Shown one piece after another: positions 9,201 through 18,377 of a stretch of DNA of 64,000 nt. The DNA lies in NCBI RefSeq assembly GCF_028993635.1, contig NZ_CP118631.1:2480001-2544000 (forward strand), read 5' to 3'. The notes under the pieces are model-generated. The model did not search any database. It was not told the origin of the DNA and saw only the letters and a program-made list of their open reading frames with translations. The translations under genes were made by a program, and so were the position numbers. The DNA comes from Mucilaginibacter sp. SJ. GTDB taxonomy: Bacteria; Bacteroidota; Bacteroidia; Sphingobacteriales; Sphingobacteriaceae. The stretch's first letter is position 1. Each line of letters opens with the position of its first letter.

Positions 9201-9434
9201 AAATGGAATTGGCTTTTCAGAAGCCATATATCCGCAGTACGAATAATCAGGAATGCGGTCGCCATTGGGCGCTGCAATGTAGTTTAGTTTGCCATTTTTA
9301 TCGGCAGCAACGGGGGGCTGTGGTTTAGGAGCTTTCTTTTTGTCCTGCGCAAATAAGGGGGTATGCAAAAGCATACCCCCGATCATTAAACCAACCAAAA
9401 AATAAAAACCCCTATTAAATTTAAGTCCCCGCAT
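6276..9434 (-). CDS. Large secreted protein: right-handed beta-helix plus C-terminal TIM-barrel-like domain (resembles DUF6298 proteins)
   Basis: A 1052-residue protein with a signal peptide (LLHTPLFAQ). Residues ~70-480 look like a pectate-lyase-type beta-helix: repeated short strands with Asn/Gly turns such as GVVLRGSGMATNGTLLFAAG and FVGTTGNRVTVEDC. Residues ~575-960 look like a glycosidase barrel, with RRDDHERIRRMDGD near 670 and IGAEFTGPLHFMKFWVET near 815, where the Glu is a candidate catalytic residue. A short C-terminal beta domain follows (GITYKGQWIDPKTGELLPG), as in many glycosidases. The next gene ends 12 bp upstream and encodes a pectate lyase, which fits pectin as target. The family name is given from memory; the activity is unknown. 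Confidence 0.65.
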   Translation of the reverse strand: MRGLKFNRGFYFLVGLMIGGMLLHTPLFAQDKKKAPKPQPPVAADKNGKLNYIAAPNGDRIPDYSYCGYMASEKPIPFIPVKVVVPVKVGDATLRIQAALDYVAGLPADKDGFRGAVLLNKGTYQVNGSLKINASGVVLRGSGMATNGTLLFAAGTDRETFIHVTGKNDRQTSKEIKITDAYVPVNANTLHIAEGAGLRTGDMVLIHRPSTQAWISTIKTDHFGGDLTALAWKPGERDIYWDRKVISVESNKVTLDAPLTTALDTAYGGGLIASYQWPGRIVQVGIENLKLQSAYDASNAKDEAHRWMAITIENTSDAWVRQVTFEHFAGSAVFVGTTGNRVTVEDCKSLAPVSEIGGQRRNTFVTMGGQNLFQRLYSEQGFHDFATGYCAPGPNAFVQCMSVGSLSFSGGIDSWASGVLFDIANIDGQPLSYMNRGQDGQGAGWSAANSLFWNCTAARVDCYQPPTAQNWAFGTWAQFAGDGYWSTPNSTISPRSFYYTQLANRLSKNVTKQADILYPATEPSSSPTVEQAAELMAAARKPAFTMSDWIDQSPKRNSISTSSANAKTIDEIGYKRPAVAALAPKMSITNGWLTRGNMVLTGRHFETPWWSGTVHPDYTEKEAKPAISRWVPGQTGTGLTDDLNAVTDWMQKGNIVVFEHNYGLWYDRRRDDHERIRRMDGDVWAPFYELPFARSGKELAYDGLSKYDLTKYNTWYWNRLKRFANLADQKGLVLVHQNYFQHNIIEAGAHYTDFPWRTANNINGSGFPEPVPYAGDKRQFMAEQFYDETNPARRKLHIAYINKCMDNFAGNTGVIQQIGAEFTGPLHFMKFWVETIKQWETTHKKKQIIGLSATKDVQDAILANPATASVINAIDIRYWYYQANGTAYEPIGGQSLAPRQQARIFKPKASSFEQVYRAVHEYRTKYPDKAVLYSADGYDHFGWAVFIAGGSLPVLPANTNKAFLTDASSMKPAELPGSPKDQWALASSKGYIVYSNGGDIHLDLSAGITYKGQWIDPKTGELLPGAETIKGAANTEIKAQGNEAAILWLSRN

Positions 9435-9446
9435 TAGTATCTTTTA

Positions 9447-11108
9447 TTATTTTAACGAAGCAAGCTTCTTTTCGCCTTTAACGGCTACTGTATTTAAATA
9501 TACTTCGATGTTAGAATAACCACCGCCATTTCTTGCAGGCAGGGCCGAGTCATTCCCATCTTTAGGGTTCAGGCCATGAGCCAATTCCCATGCATCAGGC
9601 AAACCATCATTGTCCGAATCTTTGTAAGGCGTGCCTTTATATTCAGGATAGCCACCAACCTGCCATGGAGCAGTGATAATACCCAGCTTGTACGAGTCTT
9701 TAGGTAATTTACGCACTTTAAACTGGTAAGCAGTATCGGTTTTCATTTCTTTATAAGTTATCTTACCGGTACGTACCTGCTCGGTGATGCGCACATCAAC
9801 CGGATCGCGTTTTGGCAGCGTTGCCCCGGCATTAGCGATAACAAATTTAAAGGCATCTTTTGCCGATAGGATAGTCATCGGAGGCATCGGGAATGGAACA
9901 TCTGATTTCATATAATCCTTGTACTGACCAGCGTCAGGTAATTCTTTGCCACCAGGGCCTTCAACCTGAATACCACCGTTCCACGCATCTTTGGTAACTT
10001 CGGGATAACCTTCCATAATATTACCTGATGCATAAACACGACCGAATACTTTCTCTTTCAGCTTGCTCCTGCCCGATTCCGGTTTCAGAATGCGGTGACC
10101 AACCGGCTCGTCTTTAGGTGTAACCGGACCCGGCTTAAAGTAGTTATTGATCACGTTATAATTGGTGGTATAATCGCCGCCGTCCATTGAGCGGTGGTGC
10201 CAGTTAAATACCACGTTGTTTACAAAGTTGTAAACACCATTCCAGCCAACTGAAGGGTTCCGGCCAGTATTATCGGCCCAAAGGTTCCGCATTAATGAGC
10301 TGTTTTCGCCACCCGTTGTCGAACCGAAAGCATGGTTCCAGTAATCCAATGATTCTGAATAGATACAGTTCTGGATAGTAATGTTCACGGTACCCAGCTT
10401 TTCTTCTTTCGAGCCATCGCCCGGATCAAACATGTGGCGGTACATCGAAAAGTTTTCGTCCAGACCCCAGCTCGCCGATACGTGATCGGCAATGATATTA
10501 CCCACCGGGTTGCCTCCCAAAGCATCATCACGGCGACCAACATTGGTTTCGCCGCGGCGGAAACGCATATAACGGATAATTACGTCATGTGTATTCACCC
10601 AAAATGATTCGCCGGCGATGCAAACGCCATCACCCGGAGCAGTTTGGCCTTCAATAGTAATATACGGAGCCCTCACGATGATCGGTGTTTTGATGCGGAT
10701 AATGCCCGCAACATTAAATACCACGATACGTGCACCGCCTTTTTCGCAGGCTTCGCGCAGTGTACCGGGGCCATTATCTGCCAAACTGGTAACTACATAT
10801 ACCTTACCACCACGGCCACCAAAGGTAAACTTACCACCCCCTTCGGCACCCGGAAAAGCCGGGATCTTAGCTTGCGGCAAATCTGTTGGGCGCGCGGCCC
10901 ATGGTACGTATACTTTGCCACGGCGCTGATCGGCCTGGATAATGGGCAGGGCGACCGCCCATGCTGAATCTGAACGACGGGTAGCCTCTTTCATCAAAGC
11001 TTCACTCTCTGCTTTAACCTTCTCCGGCACTTCAGGGTATTGGGCAAAAGCCGGTTTAGCTAAACCCAATGCCGCTGCTACTAAAAATAAAGCTGTGTGT
11101 TTTTTCAT
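9447..11108 (-). CDS. Secreted family 1 pectate lyase
   Basis: A 553-residue protein with a signal peptide ending in KPAFAQ. The PL1 beta-helix is clear: FPGAEGGGKFTFGGRGGKVY, a frequent opening in Bacteroidota PL1 enzymes, then TLREACEKGGARIVVFNVAG, VIIRYMRFRRGE and NIIADHVSASWGLDE, the equivalent of the calcium-site and catalytic face motifs. Near residue 497 DSDNDGLPDAWELAHGLNP is a thrombospondin-type-3-like calcium-binding repeat, common at the C-terminus of these lyases. It cleaves polygalacturonate or a related uronan by beta-elimination. The gene follows susD by 62 bp in the same operon and is the strongest evidence that the locus targets pectin. Confidence 0.87.
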   Translation of the reverse strand: MKKHTALFLVAAALGLAKPAFAQYPEVPEKVKAESEALMKEATRRSDSAWAVALPIIQADQRRGKVYVPWAARPTDLPQAKIPAFPGAEGGGKFTFGGRGGKVYVVTSLADNGPGTLREACEKGGARIVVFNVAGIIRIKTPIIVRAPYITIEGQTAPGDGVCIAGESFWVNTHDVIIRYMRFRRGETNVGRRDDALGGNPVGNIIADHVSASWGLDENFSMYRHMFDPGDGSKEEKLGTVNITIQNCIYSESLDYWNHAFGSTTGGENSSLMRNLWADNTGRNPSVGWNGVYNFVNNVVFNWHHRSMDGGDYTTNYNVINNYFKPGPVTPKDEPVGHRILKPESGRSKLKEKVFGRVYASGNIMEGYPEVTKDAWNGGIQVEGPGGKELPDAGQYKDYMKSDVPFPMPPMTILSAKDAFKFVIANAGATLPKRDPVDVRITEQVRTGKITYKEMKTDTAYQFKVRKLPKDSYKLGIITAPWQVGGYPEYKGTPYKDSDNDGLPDAWELAHGLNPKDGNDSALPARNGGGYSNIEVYLNTVAVKGEKKLASLK

Positions 11109-11170
11109 ATTTGTATTCGTAATCTTCTTTTGTTAAATGGTTAGCAGGCACCCATCGTTCAATTAATTTA

Positions 11171-12979
11171 TTATTGAAGCGGATCAAACGGCCCACCCCA
11201 GGTGTTATTTTGCTGTAAATTGATATTATTTAACAATGCCGCCGAAGGGATACCGAAAAAGTAATCTCCCGACTGAACCGCAATGTTATAAGAATCCATA
11301 GTTTTAGTTTTAACGGTGAAAGATGTGCTGTACAGAGCATCCAATGATGCAGCTGCTAAAGCATCTCTTGTACCGGTAAGATAATCTTTACCGCTTGCGT
11401 TGTTATTAAGTGTAACTGTAAGCCCCGTTCTCATTTTACCATTCAATGTACTTTCGAGCAATTTACGGCGACGAAGGTCCCAATAGCGTTTACCTTCAAA
11501 GGCAAACTCAATTTTACGTTCATTCATGATAGCGGTGATCATCTGATCAGGGCTCATGCCTGCATCTAAACCGTAAAGGTTATCGGCACCTGCTTCAATA
11601 CCGGCACGTTTCCTGATAGCTGTTATATTGGTATAACCGGTAGTTACATTACCTAACGCGGCGGCACATTCGGCCTGGTTCAGTAAAACTTCGGCATAAC
11701 GGATCTCCATCCAATCTGTACCAATATATGGTGTATTTGCAACGCTAACATTGGGATCTATAGCTTTACGCAAATAAAACCCGGAGTTGGTTGCTGATGC
11801 CGGTTCGGTAGTTTTAACACCGGAACCATCCGCTTTATTGTAATAAAAGTAAGTCCACAGGCGATAAGAGCTATTGCCATTTATAGGCCAGTTGCAACCG
11901 TTATAGGCAATAGTTTTGTTAAACCTTGGATCGCGGTTGTCAAAAAACGTTGCATCATCATAGGTATACTTTAACGAGGTACCTGGTGCTTTTCCGTCAA
12001 GCATCGGGTATGATTTTACAATATCCCAGGTAGGTTGATTGGAACCGCCTTTAGTACCTAAATAAGCAGGACGGGTGGCGTTATCGTAGGTATTGTTATT
12101 CTGGTTTTGATCGGTTGATGATGTGTTAAAACCTGTTATCAATACTGCCTCCGGATTGCTGCTATTTTCGGTAAACCACATATTATCATAAGATGGGTTT
12201 AAACCGTAGTTATTAGCGGATAATATCTGCATTGCCTTATCATTGGCATCCGCAGCTGCTTGCCAGCGGGCTGCATCATTGCTGGGGTTAAACTGAGGAC
12301 TTGCATAAGTTAGCAACACCCTTCCTTTAAATGCAGCCGCGGCAGCCGATGAAATGCGACCGTAATCGCTGCCGCTCCATTTGGCGGGCAGGTATTTTAT
12401 ACAGCTGTCCAGATCGCTCACAATTTGTTTAAAGCATTCGGAGGTTTTGTTACGAGGCAAAAGCGCCGCGTTTTTGGCGTCCTGACCAATTGCATCAAGC
12501 GGTTTTAATACCAGCGGCACACCGCCATATAGCCTTACCAGGTCAAAATACCTGAAAGCTCTCCAAAAATAAGCCTGTGCTTTATACCTGTTTTTGGTAG
12601 AGGCAGGCAAGGTGCTGGCGTCGAGGTCCTGCAGGGTTTGGTTAATGTTACGGATGCGGCCGTAGTTATTGCTGATATTCACCGAGGTACCAATGTCACC
12701 AACAGTTTCGATGGTAACCGTGCCTTTTACGTATGCGTTATCGCTGTAAAATTCGTCGCATTTGTCGCCCCCGCTGCCGATAGCGCCGCCGGTATCGCCA
12801 AACCAGCCGGGCTGGTTTGCTGTGTACAGGTAATTGATATTTAAAATAGCCACCGTTGAGTCATTAAAAATCTGACCGGGGGTGCTGTGTGTAAGATCTT
12901 CCTTATCAAGCACTTTTTTACAGTTTGTAAACAGGGCTGATACGATCAAAGCTGCAAATATGGTTTTAAATAATTTCAT
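11171..12979 (-). CDS. RagB/SusD family nutrient uptake outer membrane lipoprotein
   Basis: The start is taken as the ATG at 12977-12979, giving MKLFKTIFAALIVSALFTNC with the lipobox Cys at position 20. A TTG three codons earlier is possible but less likely. SusD features are the helical TPR-type repeats (FWRAFRYFDLVRLYGGVPLV, FKGRVLLTYASPQFNP) and the C-terminal IMNERKIEFAFEGKRYWDLRR block. SusD proteins form the surface lid of a SusC channel and bind oligosaccharides. It starts 12 bp after susC and ends 62 bp before the pectate lyase gene. Confidence 0.95.
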   Translation of the reverse strand: MKLFKTIFAALIVSALFTNCKKVLDKEDLTHSTPGQIFNDSTVAILNINYLYTANQPGWFGDTGGAIGSGGDKCDEFYSDNAYVKGTVTIETVGDIGTSVNISNNYGRIRNINQTLQDLDASTLPASTKNRYKAQAYFWRAFRYFDLVRLYGGVPLVLKPLDAIGQDAKNAALLPRNKTSECFKQIVSDLDSCIKYLPAKWSGSDYGRISSAAAAAFKGRVLLTYASPQFNPSNDAARWQAAADANDKAMQILSANNYGLNPSYDNMWFTENSSNPEAVLITGFNTSSTDQNQNNNTYDNATRPAYLGTKGGSNQPTWDIVKSYPMLDGKAPGTSLKYTYDDATFFDNRDPRFNKTIAYNGCNWPINGNSSYRLWTYFYYNKADGSGVKTTEPASATNSGFYLRKAIDPNVSVANTPYIGTDWMEIRYAEVLLNQAECAAALGNVTTGYTNITAIRKRAGIEAGADNLYGLDAGMSPDQMITAIMNERKIEFAFEGKRYWDLRRRKLLESTLNGKMRTGLTVTLNNNASGKDYLTGTRDALAAASLDALYSTSFTVKTKTMDSYNIAVQSGDYFFGIPSAALLNNINLQQNNTWGGPFDPLQ

Positions 12980-12991
12980 GTCTTTCAAAGT

Positions 12992-15900
12992 TTAGAAGCC
13001 TAAGTTTAAACCAAAAGATACTGTGCGTAAGTTGGGATATGCCCCAAATGGTGATGAAATATCACGATAATGTTCGGGGAATGGGTTTACAAAGTTGATT
13101 GGGTTTGTAGCTACCACATACGCCCTTATGCTTGACATTCCGAGCCTTTTGGTTATGGAAGCAGGCAGGGTATAGCTTAAGTTAGCACTGGAAATATTCC
13201 AGGTGAAGGGGCTAACAAACCAAAAATCACTTGTAGCACTCACGTCGTCCGAGTAATAAGGGTCGGGATATTTAGCATTTGGATTAGATGGGGTCCAGTG
13301 ATCGGCCCAGAATACAGGCCTGTTCTGGTTAGCAGTGGCTTGTTTAATGGCCGCGCTTTCGATTGATTGGTTACCACCCCAGCTCATTCCCATAACCACA
13401 TTTAAGCTTAATGTTTTATACGCACCGCCAAAGTTCAGGCCAAGATTGTAGTGGTTTGATGATTTCTTACCTAAATAAAACTGGTCGTTGATATCGTTTT
13501 GTTTGATAATACCGTCGCCGTTTTTGTCAACATAATTGATCATACCGGGTGAAGGCACGTAACCAAAAATCTTAACGTTTTGCGCGCCACCGGCTGCTGC
13601 GGCCCTTTCGGCAATGATCGCGTCAGCATCTGCTTGTGTACGGATGATACCAAGTGATTTGTAACCGAGTGTTCCCTGGTCGCTTGATTTCCCGGTCAAA
13701 TCCTGAATGGTACCCACCTGCGCGGCAGAGATATCGTATTTAATGTATTTATTATCGCTCCATGAAAAGAACGGGCTAAAATTATAGCTAAAATTAGAAC
13801 CGATTTTGTCTTTCCAACTTACAGAGATCTCGTATCCGAAAGTATTGACGATACCATAATTTTCGGCAGATGGCGCTGCACCTATAGTTACAGGAACTGA
13901 AGTGTTCAGCGATGCAAGCATATCATAGCGGTGCTCCCAGAAATAATCGGCCGAAACTGATAAGCGGTTACCCAGGAAAGCGGCATCTAAACCGTAGTTT
14001 GTTTTCAGGTCATGGTCCCAGGTTAAATTAGCATTCGGGATAGCGATATTTAGCAGTGCGCCGAGGCCCCTGTCGCCATTGCCGCCGAAAACAGCACCGC
14101 CTTTGTTGCCGGTACCAAACTGGTAGTTAACCGCATACAAGAATGAAGGTGTATTATCAGAACCCAACAAACCTACCGAACCTCTGAATTTCAAAAGGTC
14201 AACAAAGCTTACTGATTTAAAGAAATTTTCTTTTGAAACTACCCAACCTGCCGAAGCCGAAGGGAAATATCCCCACTGGTGGCCCGGTGCAAAGTTAGTA
14301 TTAGCATCCGCCCTCATGGCCAATTCAACCAGGTATTTATCGGCGTAGGCATAATTTACCCTACCTGCAACAGCTTTACGGCCATATTCCTTCACCATTG
14401 TGGCCTGGTTTGATGATTGCTCGCCGATGGTGAATGTCTGGTTGTCCTTTCCACCCACAATTACACCGTCGGCCTCAGCAGCCACACCTTCGCTGTATGA
14501 TTCATATTGCTCATACAACGCAAGGGCTGTAATTTCATGCGCGCCAAACCTTTTGTGATAAGTAAGATTTGCATTGAACTGGTAATTATCGGCCATTGTT
14601 GGTGTAAGGCGCACCCTATCACCATTTTTTATCGCTTTTACGCCTACCACCGTTCCTCCGGGAATATGGTTATTGTCGCCTTCGCCCGAATATTGGTTAT
14701 AATAAAATGTTGAGCCATATTGCTTGTTAAAGGCATTATTAAGATTACGGTTGTAGCTTACATTGGCAGTTAACCCGCTAATGCCCGGAATTTCGTAACT
14801 CAAATTGGCTAAACCATTAAATACAGTGTTATTATTACCTGTGTAGTTATTGGAATTTTGAACAGCAAAGAAGTTAAGGTTATCATTATTGCTGGTACCT
14901 AAGTATACAGGGTGCCCGTCGATAAAATATTTTTGCCATGGTGGTGCCTGGTTAAGCGACAGAAAGTCGTTATCCGGGCTTTCGCTGGTGCTTGAAAGTT
15001 TGTACCAGTAAATCCGGCTCTTTGCAAGGTCTTCGCTCAACGACAATGAAAGTTTTAAACCTTTAGCAACTTTTGCATCAACACTCGCCCTAAACCCGAA
15101 GCGATTGGTATTTACACCTTTAAAGTTAGAGTTTTGATTTACGTAGTTCGCGCCGGCAAAATAGGTAACCTTATCATTACCCCCGGTTATGCTAAGCGCG
15201 TTCCTGCTGGTTACTGCCGGTTTAAACGCCTGCTCCAGGAAATTCTGGTTATTAGCTTTAAAATACTCAAGCTCATCAGGCGTATAGTATTTTAAGTCTT
15301 TATTGCTTAAATCGCCGTTGATATAACCTTCGGGGGTTATGGTGTGGTTATACCTGGTTTGCTCAATATCATTCAAATAGGTAGCCATTTGAAAGCCCGA
15401 CATCATTTTAGGCAATTGAATTGCATCGGCAATACCTACTGATGAACTGAAGCTCACCTTTGGCCCGCCGGCCTGGCCGCGTTTGGTTGTTACAACGATA
15501 ACGCCGTTCGCGCCTAAAATACCGTATATGGCAGCGGCCGCGTCTTTCAATATCGAAATATTTTCAACCTCGCTTTGATCAAGCAAGTTGAAATCTGCTT
15601 CACTGCGTTGCACGCCATCAATGATGTATAAAGGGGTTGTACTGCCGCCATTCTTTGCCAGGAAAACAGGGTTACGGATAGTGATGGTTCCGCTTTGGCC
15701 AGGCCTTGCAATACCCCCGGTAACACTTACCGCGGCATTGGTTCCGCGCAACGCGGCAGCAAGATTAGTGGTTGGGATATCCTGGATGGTTTTCATATCT
15801 ACCGCGGCAACAGCACCTGTTAAGTGAACCTTCTTTTGAGTACCGTAACCTACTACCACAACCTCATCAAGGGCGTTTTGTGATGGTACCATTTTAAAAT

Positions 15901-16177
15901 CGGCGTTCATTTCACCAATCTTCAGAGTTTTTTCCTGATAGTTGTATCCCAGAAATTTAGCCCCAACCACAATGGCCTGCAGGTTGGTAGCCTTAATTGA
16001 ATATTTACCATCGGCGTTGGTGATAGTACCTGTGGTACTGCCCTTTACCTGTATGGCAACCCCTGGCAGCGGAGCACCTTTTTCGTCCGTAACCGTACCT
16101 GTTATATTACGGTCCTGGGCTTTTAGCGCGCTGACTAAGCACAGCAACACCGAAAGTAAGAGGAAAAGTTTTCTCAT
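12992..16177 (-). CDS. SusC/RagA family TonB-linked outer membrane transporter
   Basis: A 1061-residue protein with a signal peptide ending in SALKAQ, a carboxypeptidase-regulatory-like domain (residues ~23-100, ITGTVTDEKGAPLPGVAIQV), and a plug domain that opens with EVVVVGYGTQKKVHLTGAV and includes ILKDAAAAIYGILGANGVI. The 22-strand barrel ends in the usual aromatic residue (SFGLNLGF). It imports oligosaccharides across the outer membrane with SusD. The 106 bp upstream of it, after the DUF3826 gene, contains a short inverted repeat (ATCCCGGTATCATGA) but no clear promoter box. Confidence 0.96.
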   Translation of the reverse strand: MRKLFLLLSVLLCLVSALKAQDRNITGTVTDEKGAPLPGVAIQVKGSTTGTITNADGKYSIKATNLQAIVVGAKFLGYNYQEKTLKIGEMNADFKMVPSQNALDEVVVVGYGTQKKVHLTGAVAAVDMKTIQDIPTTNLAAALRGTNAAVSVTGGIARPGQSGTITIRNPVFLAKNGGSTTPLYIIDGVQRSEADFNLLDQSEVENISILKDAAAAIYGILGANGVIVVTTKRGQAGGPKVSFSSSVGIADAIQLPKMMSGFQMATYLNDIEQTRYNHTITPEGYINGDLSNKDLKYYTPDELEYFKANNQNFLEQAFKPAVTSRNALSITGGNDKVTYFAGANYVNQNSNFKGVNTNRFGFRASVDAKVAKGLKLSLSLSEDLAKSRIYWYKLSSTSESPDNDFLSLNQAPPWQKYFIDGHPVYLGTSNNDNLNFFAVQNSNNYTGNNNTVFNGLANLSYEIPGISGLTANVSYNRNLNNAFNKQYGSTFYYNQYSGEGDNNHIPGGTVVGVKAIKNGDRVRLTPTMADNYQFNANLTYHKRFGAHEITALALYEQYESYSEGVAAEADGVIVGGKDNQTFTIGEQSSNQATMVKEYGRKAVAGRVNYAYADKYLVELAMRADANTNFAPGHQWGYFPSASAGWVVSKENFFKSVSFVDLLKFRGSVGLLGSDNTPSFLYAVNYQFGTGNKGGAVFGGNGDRGLGALLNIAIPNANLTWDHDLKTNYGLDAAFLGNRLSVSADYFWEHRYDMLASLNTSVPVTIGAAPSAENYGIVNTFGYEISVSWKDKIGSNFSYNFSPFFSWSDNKYIKYDISAAQVGTIQDLTGKSSDQGTLGYKSLGIIRTQADADAIIAERAAAAGGAQNVKIFGYVPSPGMINYVDKNGDGIIKQNDINDQFYLGKKSSNHYNLGLNFGGAYKTLSLNVVMGMSWGGNQSIESAAIKQATANQNRPVFWADHWTPSNPNAKYPDPYYSDDVSATSDFWFVSPFTWNISSANLSYTLPASITKRLGMSSIRAYVVATNPINFVNPFPEHYRDISSPFGAYPNLRTVSFGLNLGF

Positions 16178-16283
16178 AAACTTGATAATTTAATTTTCAT
16201 GATCAGGTTAATTAATTAGTATAATTGGTTTGCCCGGCTAAAGCTTATTTCATGATACCGGGATATTTAGGTTAGTTCAAAAA

Positions 16284-16949
16284 TTATTGTTTTGCGGCCT
16301 GCCGCTCTTTAATCCGTTTTTGCCACTCCTCTCCCTCCTTTTTCATATCGTAGCCCTGTGCAGACAGGTAATTATTAATGCGGCCCTTAAACTTGCCAAA
16401 CCAGGCATGTTTTTTCTCTGCCGATTCGGCATCTATAGCATTCTCCCGGGCTTCCAGCAGCCATCCTTTAATTTTGTCTTTCTGCTCCCCGGTAAGGGCA
16501 GGTATTTCATCCTGGTAAGCGGTGTAAGTGATCGGGTAAATGCGGTAGGTCATGCCGTCTTTTATTTTATCAACCTCATCAGCGCTTAATTCCTTATTCA
16601 GCTTATTGATATATGAGGTATGTAAAACCTTAACCTGCTTAGCCACATTACTATCTACAAGGGCGATTTTGGCATTGGCACCTGGCTTGTCATCGGGCAT
16701 CTGGGTTTTAATATCATTTACTTTTGCTTTACGCGCATCATAAATGGTATTCAAATCACTGTACTGGGCAACTACAATATCACGCACTTTCTTAAATTTT
16801 ACCGAGTCGGCAATGCCTGCTCCTGTAACAATTTTGTTTGAACGTTCGGTTATAACTTTTATATAGTTGTTATCCGCGGGTGCTTGCGCGAAAGCCGCAC
16901 TGCCCGCAACTGATAATAACAATATCGCTATGTATTTAAAGTGCTTCAT
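16284..16949 (-). CDS. DUF3826 domain-containing secreted protein
   Basis: A 221-residue protein with a signal peptide (SAAFAQ) and a mostly helical, charged body (DNNYIKVITERSNKIVTGAG near the mature N-terminus and GEEWQKRIKERQAAKQ at the end). This matches DUF3826, a family of unknown function found repeatedly beside pectin-degrading genes in Bacteroidota. Here it is the first gene of the locus, 106 bp ahead of susC and opposite the AraC-type regulator. Its place in the operon suggests an accessory role at the cell surface or in the periplasm. Confidence 0.8.
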   Translation of the reverse strand: MKHFKYIAILLLSVAGSAAFAQAPADNNYIKVITERSNKIVTGAGIADSVKFKKVRDIVVAQYSDLNTIYDARKAKVNDIKTQMPDDKPGANAKIALVDSNVAKQVKVLHTSYINKLNKELSADEVDKIKDGMTYRIYPITYTAYQDEIPALTGEQKDKIKGWLLEARENAIDAESAEKKHAWFGKFKGRINNYLSAQGYDMKKEGEEWQKRIKERQAAKQ

Positions 16950-17383
16950 GGTTGTTTCAATTGGTTAAATTCTTTACAGTTTTTATAAAGGCCCTAAAAA
17001 AAGTATATAATATCCTGCCGTTTTTTACGCAATTAATTGTTCATATCACAATCAATTAACTGTTAAAATCTTGTCAGTTTTAAAAGGCTGATAAAAAGTA
17101 TAATTAATTTTATTGGTTTATATTCCCTGGTATCCTGCAGCCTGATTTACAAGTTGCTTTAACAAATATCAATGGTTAGCCTTTGCGTTTCCTATTTGTA
17201 TTTATCTATTTATTATACAATCTTACCATAACCCACTTTTCGTGTTAAGCTAATTTTTTGTCAAAAGAAAGTTACATTCGTGCAAATTGGGTTTGATTAA
17301 AAATTACTACTTTTAAAATATAAACCGGCGCGACGCATACTTAATTGTCCGCTCACCTGCTAATCTTTATTGATTTTTACAAA
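16950..17383. other. 434-bp divergent regulatory region between the pectin locus and its AraC-type regulator
   Basis: This AT-rich spacer must hold the start sites for the leftward operon and the rightward regulator gene. A TACATTCG box at 17273-17280 is one base off the TAnnTTTG consensus and faces the regulator, with TTTTTTG a little upstream, but the spacing is short. I found no clean palindrome, so the operator cannot be placed. Confidence 0.4.
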
Positions 17384-18277
17384 ATGAAGCCCCATTTTCT
17401 CAAGGTTGCGGTAAAACCGCAAAATTCATTCAGTATCAGGCATGATATTTTGCCCACCTTCCGGGGTATCTGGCATTACCATCCCGAGCTTGAATTACAC
17501 TACGTAATAAAGGGCGAAGGGGTTAGGTTTATTGGTGATAATATCAGCAATTTTTCGCCGGGTGAAATTACATTGCTTGGTGAGGCACTCCCGCACTGCT
17601 GGCGCTGCAAGGATGAATATTTTTTGCCCGATTCGGGATTGAATGTTGAGGTGATCGTGATCCATTTTTTGCCCGACTGTCTTGGCCGTTACTTGTTAAA
17701 TTTACCCGAAGCCTACATACTGCCCAAGCTTTTTGAAAAAGCAAAAAGCGGTATGGTAATTAAGGGTGACGCAAAAACCGAACTGGCCAAACTGATGCGC
17801 CAGGCAGTTGATGCTACCAATCTCGACAGGATCATTATCCTGCTATCCATACTTAAAGTATTAGCCGAAAATGAAGACTTTGAACCGATAACTTTATCAC
17901 ACAGCGATTTTCACCAATCCAATGAATCGGATACCATCCGCCTTAATAAAGTATGTTCATATACGCTGGCCAACTACAAACAGGAGATCAGCCTGGAGAA
18001 AATAGCGGCTATCGGCAACCTGAGTGTCACCTCCTTTTGCCGGTATTTTAAACTGATGACCAAGAAAACGTATTTTGATTTTTTAACCGAGATCAGGATC
18101 AGTCATGCCTGCCGTTTTTTGATTGAGGACAAATTGCCTACCGAAGTTTTGTGCTTTGAATGCGGCTATAACAATATTTCAAACTTTTACCGTCACTTTA
18201 AAAGGGTTACCGGGATGACCCCGCTTGAGTATAAACGCCGCTATATTAAAGGACAAAAACAGGCTATTTCTGCCTGA
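17384..18277 (+). CDS. AraC family transcriptional regulator with N-terminal cupin sensor
   Basis: The ATG at 17384 (MKPHFLKVAVKPQNSFSIRH) is preferred over a TTG 13 codons upstream. Residues ~20-100 are a cupin (WHYHPELELHYVIKGEGVRFIG), the usual sugar-sensing domain. The C-terminal ~100 residues have two HTH motifs: ISLEKIAAIGNLSVTSFCRYFK and LPTEVLCFECGYNNISNFYRHFK, ending with GMTPLEYKRRY. It faces away from the pectin operon and from nothing else that is close, so it probably controls that operon and perhaps the aldolase/symporter pair. Many Bacteroidota pectin loci use hybrid two-component systems, so this is a simpler control scheme. Confidence 0.9.
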   Translation: MKPHFLKVAVKPQNSFSIRHDILPTFRGIWHYHPELELHYVIKGEGVRFIGDNISNFSPGEITLLGEALPHCWRCKDEYFLPDSGLNVEVIVIHFLPDCLGRYLLNLPEAYILPKLFEKAKSGMVIKGDAKTELAKLMRQAVDATNLDRIIILLSILKVLAENEDFEPITLSHSDFHQSNESDTIRLNKVCSYTLANYKQEISLEKIAAIGNLSVTSFCRYFKLMTKKTYFDFLTEIRISHACRFLIEDKLPTEVLCFECGYNNISNFYRHFKRVTGMTPLEYKRRYIKGQKQAISA

Positions 18278-18285
18278 TTTTTGTT

Positions 18286-18377
18286 AAGTCCTTAGTCAGA
18301 AGTCTTAAGTCTTAAATCCTAAGTCAGGTAATGACTTCTTATTTAAAACTTAGTACTTAAGACTTTCGACTTAAGAC
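18286..18377. repeat. Convergent-end spacer with TAAGTCTTAAG-type inverted repeats
   Basis: AAGTCTTAAGT at 18300-18310 is the exact reverse complement of 18369-18379, and related half copies (AAGTCC, AAGTCAGG) fill the space. It lies between two convergent genes and could form the terminator for both. The second arm runs into the stop codon of the aldolase gene. Confidence 0.6.
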
